From assembly GCF_040802235.1 (NCBI RefSeq), contig NC_133161.1, forward strand, positions 16,013,001-16,077,000: DNA of 64,000 nt, in the 5' to 3' direction. Source of the stretch: Manis javanica. Its lineage: Eukaryota; Chordata; Mammalia; Pholidota; Manidae. Below the pieces are notes generated by a model. It ran no database searches and was not told where the DNA came from. It saw only the letters and a program-made list of their open reading frames with translations. The position numbers and the translations under genes are program-made. Of this stretch, positions 11,340 through 23,164 are shown in pieces; position 1 is the first letter of the stretch; each line of letters begins with the position of its first letter.

Positions 11340-13369
11340 TTTCAAAATATTAATTAAAAAAAAAATTCAGCCTCAAGCCACACACCTGGCCCTGCCATAG
11401 CCAAGCCTCCCATTGTTGAGCAAGACTGCACCCCACCAGTGATACCCTGGTCCACCTCCTTGGAGCAGCGGCAGGATTTGAATTTGGCCTTGGCCTGAAG
11501 CCACACGCAGCCCACTGGTGGCATGGCCCTGCCAGCGGTGATGATATGCTTGTACAGCCTGGACCTGGCGCATACTGGCAATTCTGACTCATTCAGCCCA
11601 GAGCACCTCCCCTCCGACCCCAGCCCAGGAAAGAAGAATGTTCAGGAGGTGTTAAGCTTCAGATGAAGCACAGGCCCAGAGAACCTACAAGCCAACCACT
11701 GTCTTGGCATTCAACAAAACGTGGGAGAACCAACCTAATGCGAACATGATGCGAAACAAGTCTCCAGACACAACTGGCAAACCTGGGCCCCAAAGCCACC
11801 ATTCTAGCAGCATCGACTGCCTTTAGAACAAGAGCAACTCAGTTTACTGCAACTTCTCCCCCGGCTGTAGCATCCTCGCAGATTCCTGAGATCCCCTGGC
11901 ATCTCTGGGCAGGAGCACCCAGGCTCCGCAGACACCACTTCTGCTGGAGGTGGCCACTTAGAAGGGATGAGGCAAGGGGACATTCGCTGTGTCAAGACAG
12001 CCTATGATCGATCCTGGGAGGGGAGTCTCAGCAGAGCATGAGGTGAACTCTTCTGCCCTGCTTCTCCATGGGAGGGAGGCCTGAGCATCAGCAGATGGTC
12101 GGTGTTATGATAAAGGATACAGTGTTCCTTGAGGCAAGGGAGTGCCACCCCCATCCTGGCGCCAGCAGGGCCCCAATTCCTTGGAAACTGCCTCCTGAAG
12201 TGGTGCTCCCCTGCCACCAGCTCAGAGTGGTAGATATGCAGCCTTTCAGCACTGACAGCAGCCCAGCTCTCTGTCTAGCCTTGATCAGAAAAAGTTCTGC
12301 CAGCCTCAGGCTCCCTTTAATCTCCCTTCATAGAAGAATAGCAGCATACCGTGCCTGAGAAGAGTCCAGAGTTCAGCCCCAGTGGAGACCAACCATAATT
12401 TCAACCAGAAGGCCCCATCTGGCCAACCTCTGCTGCCCACTGGCATCTACCTGGTACCTTACCTGCAGCCACGCTTCGCCCAAGTGTCCCAGACTTCTGT
12501 GAGTCATAGGGGCATGCTCCACCCTACACTGGCCAAGGAGAGCTTATGACAAGATGGCCACGTGATGAGAATGGGAACCCAAATAGGTCTAGCAGGCCTT
12601 GGTTTGCCATCTTCCAACCCCTGCAATGTCACTCCGTGTCCCCAGTACAGAGAAAACCTGAAACTTCAGCCAAATACATCCCCTACAAAGTCCATTTCCC
12701 TTTATTACCTGAAAACGAGGAGGATACCTCCCTGAAGAGACATCTCACACCTCTCCAAGCAACAGCTCACATCCCAAGGATAGGAAGCTTACCCACAGTA
12801 ACAAACCACATCCTAAAGACCTCAAACCCCTGACTCAGACCTGGCAAGTGGGTGAAGACAAAAATCTTCCAGGTCCTGCAAAGCTTGGAAAGGTGATTTC
12901 CACAAAGACCACAGTGCCAACCTCCAGCAGAGGCTGGAGAGGGAAGCCCAGACCAGAGCCTGGCAAGCAGTTCTGGCAGGACCAAGCCAGCCTTGCCCAG
13001 GCTCCGGAACATCCCTGAGAGTGTGAAGCAAAGCAGCCTGGAGCTAAGAGGGGGAGCCCAGAGGACTACCCAGAGGCATGGCTTACCAGTGCAGTCAACA
13101 CCAAGGCAGAGGTCTCTGGAAGGGAAGCTGCTCCTGATCACAGGAGACAACTGGACAGGCCGGTTTCCTATGGAGGCCCAAGGGGAGCACAGGTGCCTTG
13201 TCCTCATTACAGTTCAGACCCAAGGTGGGAAGAGCCCTTCTCTCCACCCCACCGGCATCATCCAGGCTGGGGCAGAGGGGACTCAGCTCCGCGGCACTGG
13301 GTCTCCTCCGGGCTTTCAGCACAGGAAGCCCCACTGCTCGGTGCTGGGAAAGGTCCCCAAGATCCAGCA
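11340..13369. other. GC-rich unassigned block left of the CpG island
   Basis: Base composition shifts to GC-rich, CpG-poor sequence at about 11.35 kb, right after an A9 run. Short + strand stretches read like disabled coding sequence: the frame around 12546-12833 holds 'KPETSAKYIPYKVHFPLLPE'. The stretches change frame and end at stops. I could not recognise a parent protein. It may be a decayed retrocopy, a set of GC-rich exons or UTR, or simply GC-rich intergenic DNA. No intact start-to-stop gene is supported. Confidence 0.3.
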
Positions 13370-14065
13370 GCGAGGGCAAAGGTGCGAGGGATCCCGAGCG
13401 CGCAGCTCCAGTTACCGCTGCAATTACGGCCCGACAGGGCGGGCCCAGCTTCAAAACGTTTGGGAAAGACTTGGAGGTGACAAAAGCCAGCATCCGCTTT
13501 CCGAATTCCTATGGAACCCCTTCCTAGGTGTGCGGCAGTTCTCGGGCAGAGAGCATAAATGGAAGAGGCTTCCTGGCACCACGTGGTCAGCAGCTCGGCG
13601 GCGGTGGCCCAGGCGGGACTCTCGCCCGCTCGGCTCGGGGGCACCGTCAGCTCTTCAGCAAGGCGGCCGTGCGGCGCGACGACGGGCCTGGGCGCCCCGG
13701 AGCCGCGCTGTCCTCCCAGCGTCCAGGGCCCGCGGCGTCGCATCCGGGGGCCGCCGCCTTTCGAGCTGGGAGAGCGGCTCGGAGACGCCTGGCTACGGCC
13801 TCCCCGCCGCCCGACCCGCGAGCGAAGAGCGCGCCTACTCGGCCCGACGGGAAGGACGAGGTGGGGGTCTCGGGGGAGGCCTGGAGGCGCCCTGGGCCGC
13901 AGAGCAAAGGGGCTGCGCGTCGCCCACGGCAAGGCGGCCCGCGCCGCCGCCTCTCCCAGCGCGCCCGCAAGGCCGGCCGCACACTCGGCCTGTGAGGGAG
14001 CTGAAGGTTCCCGCAGGGCGCCTGGCCGAGCCTTCAGGGCAAGACCCGCAAGCCTGGGCAGCCTT
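13370..14065. promoter_or_regulatory. CpG island
   Basis: About 700 bp of dense CpG in a very GC-rich context, for example around 13645-13990, while the rest of the window is CpG-depleted. In mammals such unmethylated-type islands usually mark promoters. No gene could be attached on either side. The long open frames here, 12993-14366 on + (457 codons) and 13258-14166 on - (302 codons), overlap antiparallel, are rich in Arg, Ala, Pro and Gly, and have no domain, so they are best explained by the scarcity of stop codons in GC-rich DNA. Candidate roles are an alternative first exon, a lncRNA promoter, or an orphan island. Confidence 0.8.
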
Positions 14066-15330
14066 CCTGTGGCTCCTCGCCGGGCTGCGTATGAGGTGCA
14101 GCTGGGCAGCGAGGGGTAAAAGGAGCCCCACACCAGCTCCAGCAAATTACCCAGGGTCAGGCCCACGCCTGATGAGGCCCCTATTGCTGGAAATCAGATA
14201 CTGGCTTCCAGATCCCAAACGTCAATCAAGGGCTCAGAGGCCAATGACACCAACCTGCCCTCCACCCCAGGTGCTCTGCTTGCCCCAACTTGCGGGCCCT
14301 TGGCAAGGAGCCAAGCCCAGGCAGGCAGCCAGTTCCCATCCAGACCCAAAGCCTCCTCTGACCTAGTCAGTGGGACTCAGGGGCGTGGTCCTCAGGAGGC
14401 TGCAGAGGCCTCAGAATAGAAGCGCCGGCCACAACAATTACCCAACCCAGACCCATCAGGCAGGCATTTTGGATCCAGACTGCAGAATGAAAGCAGCTGT
14501 GGGTTTGAAGGAAGGTCTGTTTTCCCCAGATGTTAACTTGTGTAAGGAAAACAGCAAAAAGAGGAGGCCACGCAGAGAACTGTCAACTGCCCAGGATGTG
14601 AAAGCAAGGAAGCGGTGGGCATGCCTTGTACTGTGTCTACCCCCAAGGCTGAACTTCTGAACAAAATCAAAGATATGCTGAAACAGGTGACTGAGGAAAA
14701 GGAACAGGCAGAAGTCAAAGAAAAGAAGGCAGAGCTCATTGGAAGCTGCACCCACAAGCTTGCGACCCCCCTCCCTGCTCCCCAGGAAGCTAGGGGAGTC
14801 TGCTGAGGGACATCAAGTTCAGGCACCCCCCAGGGAGAAGAGATGCAGAGCTCTGCAAGCCCAGTGACTTTGACAAGTACAAGACATTCACTGGGGACTT
14901 GGACGAGGGGGAGAACCTGCTGCCCTCCCACTCCGGGCTCCTGGCTCACGTTGAGAGTGGCCTCAGCTGAGTTGGTGAAGACGCCAGTAATGAAGAAAGG
15001 AGCTTTCTCAATGAGAGGAAAGGTCCTGTCTGGGCAGCTCGAGTTCAAGGAGAACTCGGACCGAGGGGAAGGTGTGCTGTTGGCCATCCTAGCCAATACC
15101 TCTCAGAAGAGTAACTTCAGATTTACCAGCATTTTGTGAAAATGATGTCAGCACTCCTGGCTGAGCAGCAAAAGCTGGATGACAAAATCAGACTGGGCCA
15201 GGGCAACTTGGGTGCCTGCTGGAATCTTCCCATGGGTTTAATTCCCAAGGCAGGGCCCTGGCTCTGCCCCCACATCTGGTGGGTGAAGTGGCTCCTGTGG
15301 GGAAAGCACTTTCAGTAGTATTTTCCCAAC
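14066..15330 (+). pseudogene. Possible decayed coding remnant, parent unknown
   Basis: On + at about 14,630-14,750 the frame reads a charged helical stretch beginning 'STPKAELLNKIKDMLKQVTE' and continuing with an alternating Glu/Lys run, which looks like a coiled coil and not like random sequence. At about 14,860-14,960 another frame reads 'DFDKYKTFTGDLDEGENLLP'. Near 15,120-15,200 a third reads 'QIYQHFVKMMSALLAEQQKL'. The three are in the same strand but different frames with stops between, as in a frameshifted retrocopy or in separate exons. I do not recognise the parent, and no splice pattern or poly(A) tail with target duplication was found. Treat as a hypothesis. Confidence 0.3.
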
Positions 15331-16409
15331 CATAGCTTCTCCACTTTAACCCAACCAAAAGATCGATCGCCTTTCCTCTCAACATTATTAAATCTGAAGA
15401 GTGCTTCAGTATACAACAACATGTAAACTATATGGGTTTTTGGGATTTTTCTGGATAGAAGGAAGCAACTCCATCCAGACAAAAAGCCATTTTTTTCCTT
15501 CTTACCAGTCATGATTGATCTTCTGGAGAGCTTACATGCTGCTGGGAACTTACCCCTTTTTATTACTGCTGTGTAGTAGAAAGAAAAGTAATGAAACTGA
15601 GAACTGATTGGACAGTATATGATTATTTAGTTTTTTTTAACAGACTGAGGCAACGTAGATCAGTGGGTTTACCCCCTCAGCAATGTGTCCACAGTGGCCT
15701 TCCTTACTTGTGGGCAGGGTATCCTGATGACAGGTAAGTGTTCATTAATAAAGGGTCTGCAAAGTAAAGCCTTAAAAAGAAACACACCCAGAAGAAAACC
15801 ATGAAACCTTGAACATTGTTGTTATTTATATTTTTTACAATGAAAAAAATTACATGTGTGTGCTAACCATTCATTTGATTCTATTTGGTGGTGGATGCAA
15901 ACAATTTTGTTTGAGCCTTGTATTTTGTGAAAACCTTAATGAAATGAAGAATTTCAAAGGCAGCAAAAACACATCAATATAATATCCTAAGTATAATATA
16001 AATGAGACATTTTTTAAAAGTAACATGTAATAAAATGTTACTTCAGTTTACAAATGCTTGCACAATACTCCAACGGCAGACATAACAAAGACAAAGAGAA
16101 GATTGCACCTATGCATAAAATCTCCACTAAGGCACCCACCTCAAATGCCAGCTGATATAGGAGTGAATAGTATGGCTGCCAGTAAGGTAATTTTCTGAAA
16201 TTGTAAATAGCTCCTGGCAAAGTTTTGAACCAAAAGCAAAGTGCAATTTTTCCTTTTTACACATAGTAGCTATATACCTGAAAAATGAATACCTTGCAAA
16301 AAAATACTTTTTAAGATTTTATGTTACATGAAATTAGGTTTTAAGTTGAAATGTTTGTAAACAATTTTACCTATAATAATATCCTGCAGGACATTTGAAA
16401 GTTGTAAAT
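15331..16409. other. Unassigned AT-rich stretch
   Basis: Drop from the GC-rich block to AT-rich sequence at about 15.3 kb. An AATAAA at about 15,748 could be the end of a transcript from the preceding block but has no other support. No repeat named. Confidence 0.3.
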
Positions 16410-16562
16410 GATGGAGCACGATTCTTTGAAGTTTCAACCTGGCCTGTGCATTGCGGAATGTCTAGCATTGCTGGCTAATAATGCCCCTCATACTGACAGC
16501 ACTGGGGCAACAGAAAAATATACCCACAAATTTCCAAAACACCTCTACTGAGAATCACTGTA
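16410..16562 (-). mobile_element. hAT-type DNA transposon fragment
   Basis: 'cctggcctgtgcattgcgga', 'tgtctagcattgctggc', 'aacaccctactgagaatcac'-like text matches, in reverse orientation, a common eutherian MER-type non-autonomous element whose consensus carries GTGCATTGTAGGATGTTTAGCA and ends in a GAGAAcCact-type terminus. The first half is decayed. Family name not assigned. Confidence 0.5.
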
Positions 16563-16608
16563 TTAAGGGCTCCAGATCTGTTTGTACTCCTATTCTTTAC
16601 CTGAGGAA

Positions 16609-16645
16609 CAACTTTTTTAGGAACAACATTTTTAGGAATAACTGA
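16609..16645 (+). repeat. Short tandem duplication, about 15-bp unit
   Basis: 'gaacaacttttttag' is followed directly by 'gaacaacatttttag' and then a partial 'gaataact'. Two and a half imperfect copies. Confidence 0.7.
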
Positions 16646-17689
16646 AGTATCATTTTAGTGGCATGTCTGGCAGGCTGTGGATCTTGAACCACACTTCTTT
16701 CAGAAATGTCCTCAATTTTGCCCTTTAAAATAAGCCATATCTGTCATTTCAAATTTACATTAAACCCAAATTCTATACCTTACATTTACTTTTACTAAAT
16801 TTCATTTTCCTTAGTTCAGTCCATCTTTTCAGTCTATCATTTTGAATCTTGATTCTGACATATCATATTATCTTTTCCTGCTTTTCATCACCTGCAAATT
16901 AGATAAGCAATTCTCATCTGCCTTTATCCAAGCTGCTACTAAAATTAAAGAATCAGACAATGACAGAGCTGTGTGAAGTTGACTAGAAATGTCCCTCTAT
17001 CTTGATATAGCTCCTCACACATCACCCTTTTATTAATAAGTGTACAGCTAAAAGGGACACATGAGAGATATGGTCAATAGCCTTGCTAAAACTAAGATAA
17101 ACTATATCCATAGTATTTCTATATGTGAAGTTAATATCTTCATCTACAGCTAATTTTAGTGCAAAATGCTCAGTAATCTTATTTTGACCTTTAGGGGCAA
17201 CGATGCTCCTTTAAAATTATTTCACATGCCTGATTTTTATAATTTTAATAATTCTGACATAAATATGTCATTTAAAAATATTACCATATTAATTTAGCAA
17301 CTATGACTAGACTCTGGAATCTCAGTTGTCTACCACAGTAGACGTGCATTTCTTCCTCAAAATTCAGACTGTGGTGGGAGTGGAAGAATTCTTCTTCACT
17401 AAATGATTCAGTCATCCAAGACAAGCAAGGTCATCTTTGGTACATAGGTCCCAAGCTCATCCTGCATATTGACATATGTCCAATAAAGCAAAGGGTAAAA
17501 GAGCAAAATGTCATATAGGAAGTTTTTATGGGTTACATTGGGAAGTAGCATACATCCCTTATGTCCAAATTTCACTGGCTAGAACTCACATGGTAATATC
17601 TAACCTTCAAAGAAACCAGGAGAACAAGATCTTACTGTCTGCCTAGAAGAAAAGGAAATGGATTTTGGTAAACTTATCGCAAACTCTGC
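16646..17689. other. Unassigned AT-rich stretch
   Basis: No gene or repeat recognised. Only short open frames. Confidence 0.3.
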
Positions 17690-18700
17690 CAATATCATTC
17701 TTAGACCTGCACTAGGAGAGCTTCTGCTCTCTGCCCCCATGCTTCAGCTATCCCATTTTAGAATGCCTTCCTGAAAACGTTCCAAGTCATTTCCATGTGC
17801 CTCCTCTTTCTGGAACTAGCCGCGGCTGCAGTGTTCTCTGGGCAGTGCACCAAGTAGACCTGGTGCCAGGTAGGTCTCATCACTGGAAGCATCAACTTCA
17901 GGCTTCTTAGGTCCAGTAGCTAAGACCTGCCATGGCTAGTAGTGCTTTTCAGGTGGGGTACCCTGAGACAATGCCAGGAGCTAGGTGGGCCACAGTCCCT
18001 GCTTCTCTGCTTCAGGGTATTCTTTGACCTTCTACCCAGACTGTGGAGTTGACTAGCTGCTCCAGTGAGATTGAGACACCAGAATGAGACAGAACAGTCA
18101 GAGCTCTGGGCTATCAATGCTCCACTGCTGGCCCTTGGGAATGTGTCAAATGGGTTGTTCCCTGCGTGAATCCTCACCCCTCTATGTTGAACCATGGTAG
18201 TGCCTCCGGTCCATAGCACCCAGGGGCAGCAGAGATAGTAGCAGCCTATGCCTCCTGGGATCCCCACCATCAGTAACCAGGTCAGTCACCTAGTCTCTTT
18301 ACAGGTCCTGCATCATGTTCCAAGCAGTCCCTCAGTCTGCACCAAATTCCTCTGAAGGCAATGAGACCTTTATCCACAATGCCAGAGGGACTTTCTGGTT
18401 AACGTCCTCTGGTCTCCTATCAATGTGGTGAGGTTGTGCCCTCCTGAGTCAGGGTTAAGCCATTCGGGATGAGGGATGGATTTCCTTGCATGAACTGAAC
18501 CATTCTTCTTGCCTTGAACACTGGATCCTTGCCTCTCTTCTCCAGTGATGGCAGTGTGTGGAAGGCAGGGGTATGGACAACACTGAATGAGATCACATCC
18601 AGGGAATGTAGTGTTTACACCCCAAAACATTCAAGAGAAAATGTAGTTGGAGCTGTGTTGTTTCCTGTTTCAAATCATAAAGTTAACATGACCAAAAAAT
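17690..18700. other. GC-elevated block of unknown origin
   Basis: About 1 kb of higher GC than both flanks, with sharp edges into AT-rich DNA and CpG-poor except for a small 'ccgcgg' at about 17,820. A 116-codon frame on - (17920-18270) and an 86-codon frame on - (18370-18630) have no domain. It could be an LTR internal segment, a LINE 5' region or an old exon-like sequence. I cannot decide. Confidence 0.3.
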
Positions 18701-18989
18701 GAGTCATTGTTTATAGTTTCCTTTGTACTCTGTAGTATTTGCCTTTGTGGTTATCATCAATGAAGCATGGTAACAACTTTTGAGTCATTAGGAACCAATG
18801 TTCATGGGCTACACAATGGGATATGCAGTATCATGGATGATGATGCAACCAGCATTAAATAAATAGTATTAGGGGCCTGCAGAAGCAAGAAGATTCATAT
18901 TGTTCACATACAAACAATTCTAAGAGCTCTGGCATTGTGAGGATTAGAAGCATTACTACTTTTTCTCTCAATGGGTGATGCCTTTGATG

Positions 18990-19330
18990 ATGGATTGCAT
19001 TAACCCATAGATCAGTTTGGGGAGTATTTTCATGAGAATAGTTTTAATTCTTTAGAACCATGAGTATGTGATGCTTTTCTATTTGTGCAGATCTTCATAA
19101 TTTCTTTCAATGATGTTCGGTTACTGTCAGTGCATGTCTTACATTAAATTTGCTCATTAAGTATTTTATTTTTTGATGCTCTTTAAACATCGTTCTTTTC
19201 CCAATTTCATTTGCACATTGCTCATTGTCAGGGTATAGAAATACACTTGGTATCTGTATATTGATTTTGTGTCCTGCACCCTTACTGAACTTGTTTGTTA
19301 CATGTTTTTTATAAGTTGGGACTTCTTTTC
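18990..19330 (-). repeat. L1 LINE ORF2 fragment
   Basis: Reverse-orientation L1 reverse-transcriptase text: 'gatcagtttggggagtattt', 'cttcataatttctttcaatg', 'gctcattaagtattttattt', 'gtatattgattttgtgtcct', 'acccttactgaacttgtttg'. The same part of L1 ORF2 occurs at 24110-24600, so the two can be compared directly. Old L1M type. Confidence 0.7.
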
Positions 19331-20589
19331 AGTGCTCTAGCAGGCAGTTGGTAACTCTTCTCTAGCTTTTACTTCCTGTGTCTACAGAGCGTGAAGGTCA
19401 GCCAGAGGTGAGAGCTTCTCAGGTCTGTCCTGGGCATGTGCACAGCCTTGCACATGCTCTCAGCTCTGTGTATTTATGTGGCTTCCAGATTTCCAGGTAT
19501 ATATTAGAGCTTCTCAAAGACTTTTAAGGATATCTTATTCTCTAGTTTCTTTCCTTTTAAGGTTTTTCGTCAACTTCTTCCGAGTCCTAACAAGTATCAC
19601 CACCTCAAGCAGCATCAATATTAAACATTTGCTATGGATTTTTTTTTTTATTTTTGTAAAATGCCCTGTAGGTAGCCCACATAGAGACAGCTCCAGGTCA
19701 AGTCATATGAAGAAAGACATAATCAGAGAGTGGAGCTTTTACAGAAGGTCAAATAGTGGCAAATCTGTGGGTATGGGACTCATGAGGTGGTCTAAGCTTA
19801 TTCTTCTCCTCCCATTGGTTTTCACAGCTACTGTAGGTAGCTCTGGGGAGCTGGGGAGAAAAGAATGTTATTAGATCAAGTTAAAAAGCCACAAGACCTT
19901 CTGTTCTTAACCAGAATTCCACTGTTTATCTTGAGTAAAGATATTCCTCAAATTGTTGCTAGTCTTTAATTTCCAGGATGGTTTTGGCATTTTTGCCAGT
20001 GTTCTTGGTCTTATATGAGCAAGAACATAAAGCTTTAGAATACTTCACTCCACCATTCTGGAACTACGATATCTACACATATAATGCTTAGCAAGAATCC
20101 AGATACACAAAAATGCATACTATAGAATTCATTGTTTAATATAATGTTTAAAATCAGGCATTAACTAATTATGGTATTAAAAGGCAGGATAACGATTATC
20201 CTTTGTGGGGAAGCACAGAAGAGAACACAGGAGGGCTTCTTTGATTCTTCTTACGGTCCATTTGGGTGATTTGGATGCTGGTCACTCAGGTATATTCATT
20301 TCTACTATTCATTCTCTTTATACGCTTCAGTAACACCAGACACATAATCAAGAGATTAGGGATAGTCTTCTATGTACTGATGGGAGAGGCAAGAGTCCTG
20401 TAAGTACTTTCAGTGCTATTTGAGAATGTTTTAGTGCTTAAGTTGCTGGGTGGTTTGTGCATATTTTTTTAATTAGGCATCAAAGTGCACATGCATGTGA
20501 CAAATATTCTTTTATGTGCATCAAATATTACATAATAAAATTAATTTAAAATGCTATCAGAGCTGTCCAATATCTTTTAATAGACTTTG
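19331..20589. other. Probably further old repeat sequence, unassigned
   Basis: 'actccaccattctggaacta' at about 20,048 and 'cttttggcatttttgccagt'-like text near 19,985 suggest old LINE or ERV sequence on -, but I cannot assign a family. The 132-codon + frame at 19476-19874 shows no domain. Confidence 0.3.
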
Positions 20590-21190
20590 AGGTTTAGTGA
20601 CTTCAGCACTCTCCATCCTCTATTTGGATATCTAGGGCACTTCCAATGTTTCATTTTATGATATTGCAGTTAGCGTGAACATAAATAAATCTTTGAGAAT
20701 ACATCTGATGGTTTCCTTAGAAGCTGTTCCAAAAGTGGAATTAAGGGGTCAAAGTATATGAACATTTTAAGTACTCCTAGTATATAAAATCAGATTGTCT
20801 GCTGAGAATATTTTACAAATTATCTCGCCACTCTCCTCAGAAACACATGAGAGGTTTCATTTTTCTCCCTGCTATCAAACACTTGGATGAATATATACAC
20901 AAAAACATATTAATATACTTATATATTAATAGCTACATATTTATTATATATAATTTAATTGCAAGTTTGCAATATGTTAAATGAAGCATGTTATCTCATC
21001 TTACTATGCATTTTTTGAGTAACATGTTGATTATTTTCCTCTATGCTTGTTTGTTTTTTAATTGACTTTCCTGGTTTCTGACCATTATTTATTATTTTTA
21101 CTTACATTTGAGTGTTATCATTATTTCTATTGATTTGTAAGACCACTGAGCATTTTTAGTTCTATTTTCTAAAGCCTGATCCATAATGAT
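20590..21190 (-). repeat. L1 LINE fragment near ORF2 3' end
   Basis: In reverse orientation: 'gatattgcagttagcgtgaa', 'taaatctttgagaatacatc', 'aaaagtggaattaaggggtc', 'aaagtatatgaacattttaa' follow the pattern (CATAAATCTTTG...GTGGAATTGCTGGGTCAAA...ACATTTTAA) of old L1M elements. Heavily decayed to the right. Confidence 0.6.
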
Positions 21191-21689
21191 TAAGCCTGAT
21201 ATTTCATTTTCTTTGCTATTTTAACCTCAAATATGGCTTGAGCACACTGGCTAAGGTTTCAACCACTTCCATTCCACCAAGCATCTTTTTATTGATGTTT
21301 AGAATGATGTACAGAATAGTTTTTCTCATGACTTCATTTCCTTTCTTAAAATAAAAGTTTTCAGCCTCAATAACATCAAAGGTAATGGAGCGCTCACAGA
21401 GTTCTATATGTTTTGACCCCTTTTGTGTTCTTAAAATTGCCTTTGCAGAAGCAGCCATGGGATGAAAACAAAACTGCATGTGCCCTGGCAGCGCTCTGCC
21501 CTTCCCCGAGAGATGGAGTATCAGTGTCCAAACCTGCCTCACAGGCCATCAGAAATAATCTCATCAAGCCCTCTGTCCATTTATATCAGTGACGCAGAAA
21601 ATACAGGCCCTTCGCCCCCAGGTTCTCTGTCATCACCAAACTGTCCTGCCCACATGGCTTACTAAGTCCCTGAAGTGACCCCGTCTCAC
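21191..21689. other. Unassigned stretch
   Basis: No gene and no named repeat. A 108-codon frame on - (21216-21542) has no domain. Confidence 0.3.
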
Positions 21690-22760
21690 ATTTCTTTCCA
21701 AACCCCAAACTGAGTCACTGTGCTCTCTGGACCATACAGTCAGTCAACTGAAAAATTCCCTTTTGTAAACAGTCCCAAAACATGCCTGCCCCTGGGGATA
21801 CATCTTTCCCTGCCATTCTTTCAAGGGTTGCATATAGATCAGCGCTCTTCATTTCTCCCTAAAATGCATTCTATTCTACAGGTATCCACCAAAATTGATC
21901 CCCTCAATCTTTGAAGATTGTATAGCACATTGATCACTGTGCCTTCTCCTGGCCCCCATTCTTTCTCCAAAAACTTCTTTCATCACTATGGATACTTGTA
22001 ATATCCAGATAGATGATCTTTCCACTGTGTTGGCCTCTTGATTCATGGAACTCCTCTCCTACAGTGACTTCTCCTTCACTTCACCCCCGTCACTAACAAC
22101 CCCGGTTGTATCTGAGATCTTGGCAAGATGACTCACTGCCTACTCTCCATTATCCACATTTCAAGCATCCCCTTCCTCCACCCGGCACCTTGCAGCTTTT
22201 CAGTTCAGCTTTTTGGCACTTTCCTCCACCATGTTGTTACTGTGCTTTCTTTCCCACATTAAACCCCAGTTCCACTACCATAATCACACCCTGTATTCAC
22301 TCTCAACGCTCATATTCCTCTTTCTCCACTGACCATGTCTGGAAAATCCCCGATCTTGGTTCTAACCAAATCTTCATCCACTTATTTTCCAGCCCCCAAG
22401 TGATTGAAATCATCTAGAAAAGACATAATCAATCTGACTGGTCTCACTCTAAGTTCCTGATCACTAATGCCAAGGGCACCCAGGAGGCCACCCAGCAGTT
22501 CCACAGTATTTCCTTAAGCTGTTCAGTTTTTCACTCCCCTAGAAAACTGTTTTATACTTTTCTTTCTGTCTTCAAGCCTTTACTCTCTGTAAGAAACTTC
22601 TTTTTAATTAATGAAATTATTTTTTATTTCATAGAGAATATATACAATCAGAAAATAATGTCTTCCACATCTTTGAACCTGCATCTGATCCCACATACTC
22701 TGTCGTATTGTCTCCGACACAATGAATGAGTTCTCCAGGATCTATTCCAGTCCCTCTTCT
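21690..22760 (+). repeat. L2 LINE, 5' ORF2 region
   Basis: Pyrimidine-rich text follows the upstream half of L2: 'atatccagatagatgatctt', 'tccactgtgttggcctcttg', 'ggaactcctctcctacagtg', 'gactggtctcactctaagtt'. It corresponds to the same part of L2 as 3.8-4.2 kb in the first long copy. Dead coding sequence. Confidence 0.6.
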
Positions 22761-23029
22761 TCTACACTGGACACTATCATCTCTTCTCTGTGTAAGGGCT
22801 GAATTTATACTGTTTTCTCCTGCATCGTCTATTTTTACATCTGAAACCTAAAACATATGAGTATGCTAAAATATGACCCATTTTAAGAAAATCAAAATCT
22901 CTTTTGTTCCACATTGAACTCCTGGTATCACCCCATTTCCGAGGGCCAGAGGGGATGAAGAGATTGGGGGAGTTGGTGACAGCTAAAGAAGTATGGAGAG
23001 TCTCGTTGCTGGGATGAAAATATTCTAGC

Positions 23030-23155
23030 ATTGACTATGGTGAAGGTTGCACATATCTGTGAATATATTAAAAACCACTAAATTGTTCACTTTATAGGTG
23101 AATTGTATGGTATGTGAACTATATCTCAATAAAACTATTAATAAAAAGCCAATAA
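23030..23155 (+). repeat. L1M-type 3' end
   Basis: 'gaaggttgcacatatctgtg', 'actaaattgttcactttata', 'ggtgaattgtatggtatgtg' and 'aactatatctcaataaaact' form the typical terminal 3' UTR of old L1 elements, ending in an A-rich stretch. Confidence 0.85.
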
Positions 23156-23164
23156 AAACCCCAG

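Noticed and set aside
13258..14166. 302-codon open frame on -
   Set aside because: Same reason: GC-driven openness and overlap with the + frame. The Met start has no supporting context.
12993..14366. 457-codon open frame on +
   Set aside because: It runs through the CpG island where stops are rare, is antiparallel to a 302-codon frame, is low-complexity Arg/Pro/Ala/Gly-rich in the middle, and has no domain I recognise. Needs conservation evidence before being called a gene.
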